Shown here: positions 3,980 to 6,942 of the stretch, one piece after another
Numbering within the stretch: position 1 is the first letter of the stretch
Layout: every line of letters begins with the position of its first letter
Assembly (NCBI GenBank): GCA_016929465.1
Contig: JAFGIT010000129.1
Coordinates: forward strand, 1-6,942
Source: Candidatus Coatesiibacteriota bacterium
GTDB taxonomy: Bacteria; B130-G9
Length of the DNA: 6,942 nt
Direction: 5' to 3'
Notes under the pieces: generated by a model
What the model was told of the DNA's origin: nothing
Database searches by the model: none
What the model saw: only the letters and a program-made list of their open reading frames with translations
Position numbers and translations under genes: made by a program

Positions 3980-6922
3980 TCACTCCAGCCTAAAGGACGC
4001 CTCCCCTATCTGTGAAAGCGGCACGATCGTGCCAGGGTTGACCAGCGCAGTAAAGAGCAGAAATTGACCGCGGCTATTGAATGGTGCAACGGTCGGTAGA
4101 TTGACCACATGGGCAACGCAGGAGAACTCGAACTCCGACGGTGGAGAGATTCCCGATGCGATCGGCCAGACTCCGCCAAGCCATGGGATATCCGTTCCAA
4201 ACGCTGCGGGTGACCAGATCAGCCCACCCGGATCGAGGATAAGAACGTAGAAGTCCGCTACTATCGCATACTCGGGCAGTGCCATATCAAGCGAAATCGA
4301 GATCGAGTCGCCAACAATGGAATAGCTCTGTTTGTCGGTCGAGATATGCACGAAAGTCGCATCAGAGGGAAAAACAGAAGGGCCTGAGTAACCGCCTGAA
4401 TCAGGGAGTCGGCTAATTCGGCCAAGCGAATCCTGGAATTTGAAATGGTATGAATGGTCCCCCGGCCGCAGATGGGCTTCAAAACGGTATTCGCCGTTAC
4501 CGGGTAGCCCTGATAAGGGCGACATTGAGTGGATTTGATCGTCGATGACCACGGTAGCCGTAACCGGCAGATCACTCTCGCTGCAGTAGTATGTCACGAA
4601 ATAGGTGAATCCGGTGTCTATCGTTCCTGCTGTTGGCGCAATATTTCCCTGCGAGAGAGCCGCTTCATAGTCCACGCTGGGTCCAGTCTGGTCTCCCAAT
4701 GGGGGATATCTGGAAGCGCCGCCATGAGCATCACAGAAATAGAAAAAGTAGCGATGGACGCCCGCAGAAAGTCGGGTGCTCAAGATGAACTTGCCATGTG
4801 GTCTGGAGCCAGAAAGGAGCGACATCTCGTGTTGCTCGCCGTCGATTACAACCGCGCAAGTTATCGGGACATCACCGTCGTCGTCAGTACACTCGACGGA
4901 GAAATTGAATATCGTGCTCGTAGTCCCGAAAGACGGCTCGACCGTCCCAAAAGCTAAGAGCGGAGCTCTGTTATCGAACTTCTGATCGCAATGAACCTGC
5001 GGGTCACCATATATGTTGAAGCAGAATGCATTGGTCAGCCATCCGGAGCCGCTGCAGTTGAGAGTGGACTTTGCGTCGGCCAGCGCTTTTCCGACGGGAT
5101 AGCCTGCCTGGGCGATATTCTTATTCATCTCGTAGGCCAGGTCTTGTGCGGTCAACCAGCCCGTGGGCGAACTCCATCCAACCGCGTAGAATTCTACACT
5201 GGACGCGCCAATGGCCGCTATCGCCCCCGACTTCAGGAGCGAGTACGAGAGATTCCCATTCTCTTCCGGAGAGGCATTAAGACAACTGCACTGACAGACA
5301 ATCGCGGGCCTGGTCTCGTCCAGCACTCGGCAGTCGGCCGCGCTGAATAACGTGCCGCAGCCGTTGTCACCATAGCCGATGTACGCGCCTGTGGATGAGC
5401 CATGACCCATCCAGGTCACCAATCCATAGGAATTGGACCGCCAGTGCTCGGATGTGGCGCCGTCCACGAGTTCCAGGTTACTCTCGAAAATCGAGTCGTC
5501 GATGCACCCGCCTTGCTGGTACAGCTTGAATGAGCTGAATCCCTCCGCGGTCAAGTAGTCATCGGCCATACTCTCACCGAGATATGCGCTGTCCGTTTCC
5601 ACATCGCAAAAAGCAAGCGGAAGTAGGAATTTCTTCCTCCAGGTGAGGTTTCCCTTTGCTGTCTGATAGTCGATAGTCTTCTGAAGGATCCTATCCAGAT
5701 TGTAGTAGTCATCTTCATAAATGGGGATTCGGCCTACATACACATCCGGGACAAGATCGATCCCATCGGGGCCTCCGTCGTCCCCATTTTCTCCATAGAA
5801 GGTATCGCCATCCAGGTCCCAATTGCCGCTCAAATCAGCAAAATAGTAGTCTGTCGGGACCCTTGATTGCGCGGTCTCCGTGTGAACCGGCCAGCAGATC
5901 TTCATCGGCACATCGCCCGTTTCAGGTGATGGGTCTCCAATCAGGAGAACATATAGAATACAATAGCGGATGTACTTGTCCTTGAGCCATCGGCGAATCT
6001 TGTCTGCTCTGCCATTCGGAGCCTGGCCCGGGAGATTATCATAATCGTCCTCCGTCGCCACGATAACCGAAAAGCCCTGCGACCTCTTATGCTGAACGAA
6101 ATCAGTCAGACGGTTGCTGGATGACAGGATATCGCTCGTGGTAATGATTACGTAGCTGACCGTTGATGAGGCCGAATTTGCCTCTTCAGGTGGTTGATAC
6201 CAATTAATAGCCTGATCGAAGTTCGAGAATCGGCTGCATGCGACGTCATCCATCGCGGTATCCGACAGGAGAGAGTTATCTTCCGGGAGGCCAGACCTTT
6301 CATATTCGATGACCATTTGAGCCGCTGCAATCTGTGTAAGCGCCCCCGTGACTGGATTGTATATGACCGGGGTGAATTCAACTCGCGCAAAGACCCATTT
6401 GCGCATTTGCGATATGCCAAGGTTGACCAGAAAGCTCTCAGGATAGTCAGCGTCATCCTGATAGATGCCTACGGCCTTACCATTTCTTATATCTGCTCTG
6501 TCGCCCCACATTATGATTGAATTGCCATTGGTATCCTGGCTCTTTGCCGGGGGCGCGGGGGCAAGCTCATGCATGCCGTCGATCGGGCGATTATGTATAT
6601 ATTCGGCCCTGACAACCACCGTGGTCCTGTCAACATCAGGAGGTAGAGCGACATCAAAGACCCTGCGAGGCAAGAGCGGAGTGCCGGGTCCCCCACCCGT
6701 TCTAAAGCCCTCCATGTGGATCACCTCTGTTCCGTCGGGCTTCTGCTCGATTTCGAAGTCACCACTATCGATCGGGATACAGACGATCTCGCCAGGCGAG
6801 GCTAGAGAGGGAACAAAGCTAAGCAAGCTGAGCAACAACCAATATTTAAGAAGCGTGAGAACCGACACACTGCCGCCCCGCAGAGAATCAAGCGTCTGAT
6901 ATGATGTCACTTCTTCCTTCAT
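3980..6922 (-). CDS. Secreted gingipain-like C25 cysteine peptidase with C-terminal beta domains
   Basis: The 980-aa product has an N-terminal hydrophobic stretch (about residues 20-41, likely cleaved after SLA41). A propeptide-like region (about 45-245) carries GTPLLPRR and YNPVTG, both typical of C25 proteins. The peptidase domain spans about 255-645: it opens with VSYVIITTSD, has an acidic, probably calcium-binding stretch (DLSGNWDLDGD, about 363-373), then DVYVGRIP (393-400), and ends near NIYGDPQV. The catalytic dyad is likely His507 (WMGHGSS) and Cys547 (in CQCSCLNA), 40 residues apart (33 in RgpB), followed by the expected SGAIAAIGASS. Two tandem repeats (about 652-750 and 760-850) and a final domain (854-980) follow. 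C25 enzymes are secreted endopeptidases; the substrate cannot be predicted. The ATG at 6922 lacks a Shine-Dalgarno sequence. In-frame GTGs at 6910 and 6868 are alternatives, and the frame stays open to the window edge, so the true start may differ. Confidence 0.9.
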   Translation of the reverse strand: MKEEVTSYQTLDSLRGGSVSVLTLLKYWLLLSLLSFVPSLASPGEIVCIPIDSGDFEIEQKPDGTEVIHMEGFRTGGGPGTPLLPRRVFDVALPPDVDRTTVVVRAEYIHNRPIDGMHELAPAPPAKSQDTNGNSIIMWGDRADIRNGKAVGIYQDDADYPESFLVNLGISQMRKWVFARVEFTPVIYNPVTGALTQIAAAQMVIEYERSGLPEDNSLLSDTAMDDVACSRFSNFDQAINWYQPPEEANSASSTVSYVIITTSDILSSSNRLTDFVQHKRSQGFSVIVATEDDYDNLPGQAPNGRADKIRRWLKDKYIRYCILYVLLIGDPSPETGDVPMKICWPVHTETAQSRVPTDYYFADLSGNWDLDGDTFYGENGDDGGPDGIDLVPDVYVGRIPIYEDDYYNLDRILQKTIDYQTAKGNLTWRKKFLLPLAFCDVETDSAYLGESMADDYLTAEGFSSFKLYQQGGCIDDSIFESNLELVDGATSEHWRSNSYGLVTWMGHGSSTGAYIGYGDNGCGTLFSAADCRVLDETRPAIVCQCSCLNASPEENGNLSYSLLKSGAIAAIGASSVEFYAVGWSSPTGWLTAQDLAYEMNKNIAQAGYPVGKALADAKSTLNCSGSGWLTNAFCFNIYGDPQVHCDQKFDNRAPLLAFGTVEPSFGTTSTIFNFSVECTDDDGDVPITCAVVIDGEQHEMSLLSGSRPHGKFILSTRLSAGVHRYFFYFCDAHGGASRYPPLGDQTGPSVDYEAALSQGNIAPTAGTIDTGFTYFVTYYCSESDLPVTATVVIDDQIHSMSPLSGLPGNGEYRFEAHLRPGDHSYHFKFQDSLGRISRLPDSGGYSGPSVFPSDATFVHISTDKQSYSIVGDSISISLDMALPEYAIVADFYVLILDPGGLIWSPAAFGTDIPWLGGVWPIASGISPPSEFEFSCVAHVVNLPTVAPFNSRGQFLLFTALVNPGTIVPLSQIGEASFRLE
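3983..4363 (-). other. C-terminal domain of the C25 peptidase, shared with the propeller-like protein
   Basis: Residues ~854-980 match the C-terminus of the protein at 84-1598 through ADFY, DPGGLIWSP, GVWPIA, NLP, PF, TALVNPGT and IGEASF. In Bacteroidota gingipains the C-terminal domain is the type IX secretion signal. Its position here suggests an analogous sorting or anchoring role, but I do not recognise the sequence as a known type IX signal, so this is inference. Confidence 0.65.
4373..4969 (-). repeat. Two tandem ~90-residue beta-domain repeats in the C25 peptidase
   Basis: Residues ~652-750 and ~760-850 share the pattern VVIDxxxHxMS-x-LSG, a short loop ending in G, a beta strand, L-x-x-G-x-H-x-Y-x-F-x-F, D-x-x-G-x-x-SR-x-P, and a closing GPSV. 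The match is at protein level and the DNA copies have diverged. Each unit looks like an Ig-like or FN3-like beta-sandwich and probably acts as a spacer or binding module between the catalytic domain and the C-terminal domain. The first copy has three cysteines (678, 689, 730) and the second has one (780). Confidence 0.8.
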
Positions 6923-6942
6923 TGTGTAGTCTATTGCGCGCG

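Noticed and set aside
3983-4363. Calling the shared C-terminal domain a type IX secretion signal
   Set aside because: It is at the right place on a C25 protein, but I do not see sequence hallmarks I can tie to the known type IX CTD families, so it is kept as a hypothesis.
4529-4957. Open frame of 142 codons on the plus strand, inside the C25 gene
   Set aside because: It lies opposite the tandem-repeat region, whose protein-level repeats confirm the minus-strand frame. Its own translation is low-complexity and unlike any family.

Overview
The window suggests a Gram-negative (two-membrane) bacterium of moderate GC, near 50% by eye. One product looks like an outer-membrane beta-barrel ending in an aromatic residue, and all four genes encode an N-terminal export signal or signal anchor. 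Gingipain-type C25 peptidases joined to beta-sandwich modules are typical of the FCB group, Desulfobacterota-like bacteria and several uncultivated phyla. I cannot place this sequence more precisely. There are no rRNA or tRNA genes, CRISPR arrays, insertion sequences or phage genes.

Layout: (1) 84-1598 (+), a secreted protein of about 504 aa with degenerate beta-propeller-like repeats and a C-terminal beta-sandwich-like domain. (2) A gap holding a textbook sigma70-type promoter (TTGACA, 17 nt, TATAAA), then 1784-2533 (+), an exported 249-aa protein likely to be an 8-stranded outer-membrane barrel. (3) A 129-nt gap with nested inverted repeats, then 2663-3865 (+), a PDZ/S41 C-terminal-processing-protease homologue whose catalytic Ser, Lys and Gln positions are all substituted. 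It is probably a pseudoprotease. (4) A 114-nt convergent gap, then 3980-6922 (-), a 980-aa gingipain-like C25 cysteine peptidase with an apparently intact His/Cys dyad, two tandem beta-domain repeats and a C-terminal domain.

The main link between the genes is that the last ~120 residues of the C25 peptidase and of the propeller-like protein at the other end of the window are homologous, although the proteins are otherwise unrelated and encoded on opposite strands. This could be a shared sorting, anchoring or adhesion module, or simply a common envelope-protein domain. With the barrel and the inactive S41 homologue between them, the window reads as an envelope/secretome locus. The functional connection is inference.

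The three forward genes share a start-site arrangement: a strong Shine-Dalgarno sequence lies 1-2 nt before an ATG, with a second in-frame start 6 nt further on at the usual spacing. Start calls are therefore uncertain by two codons.
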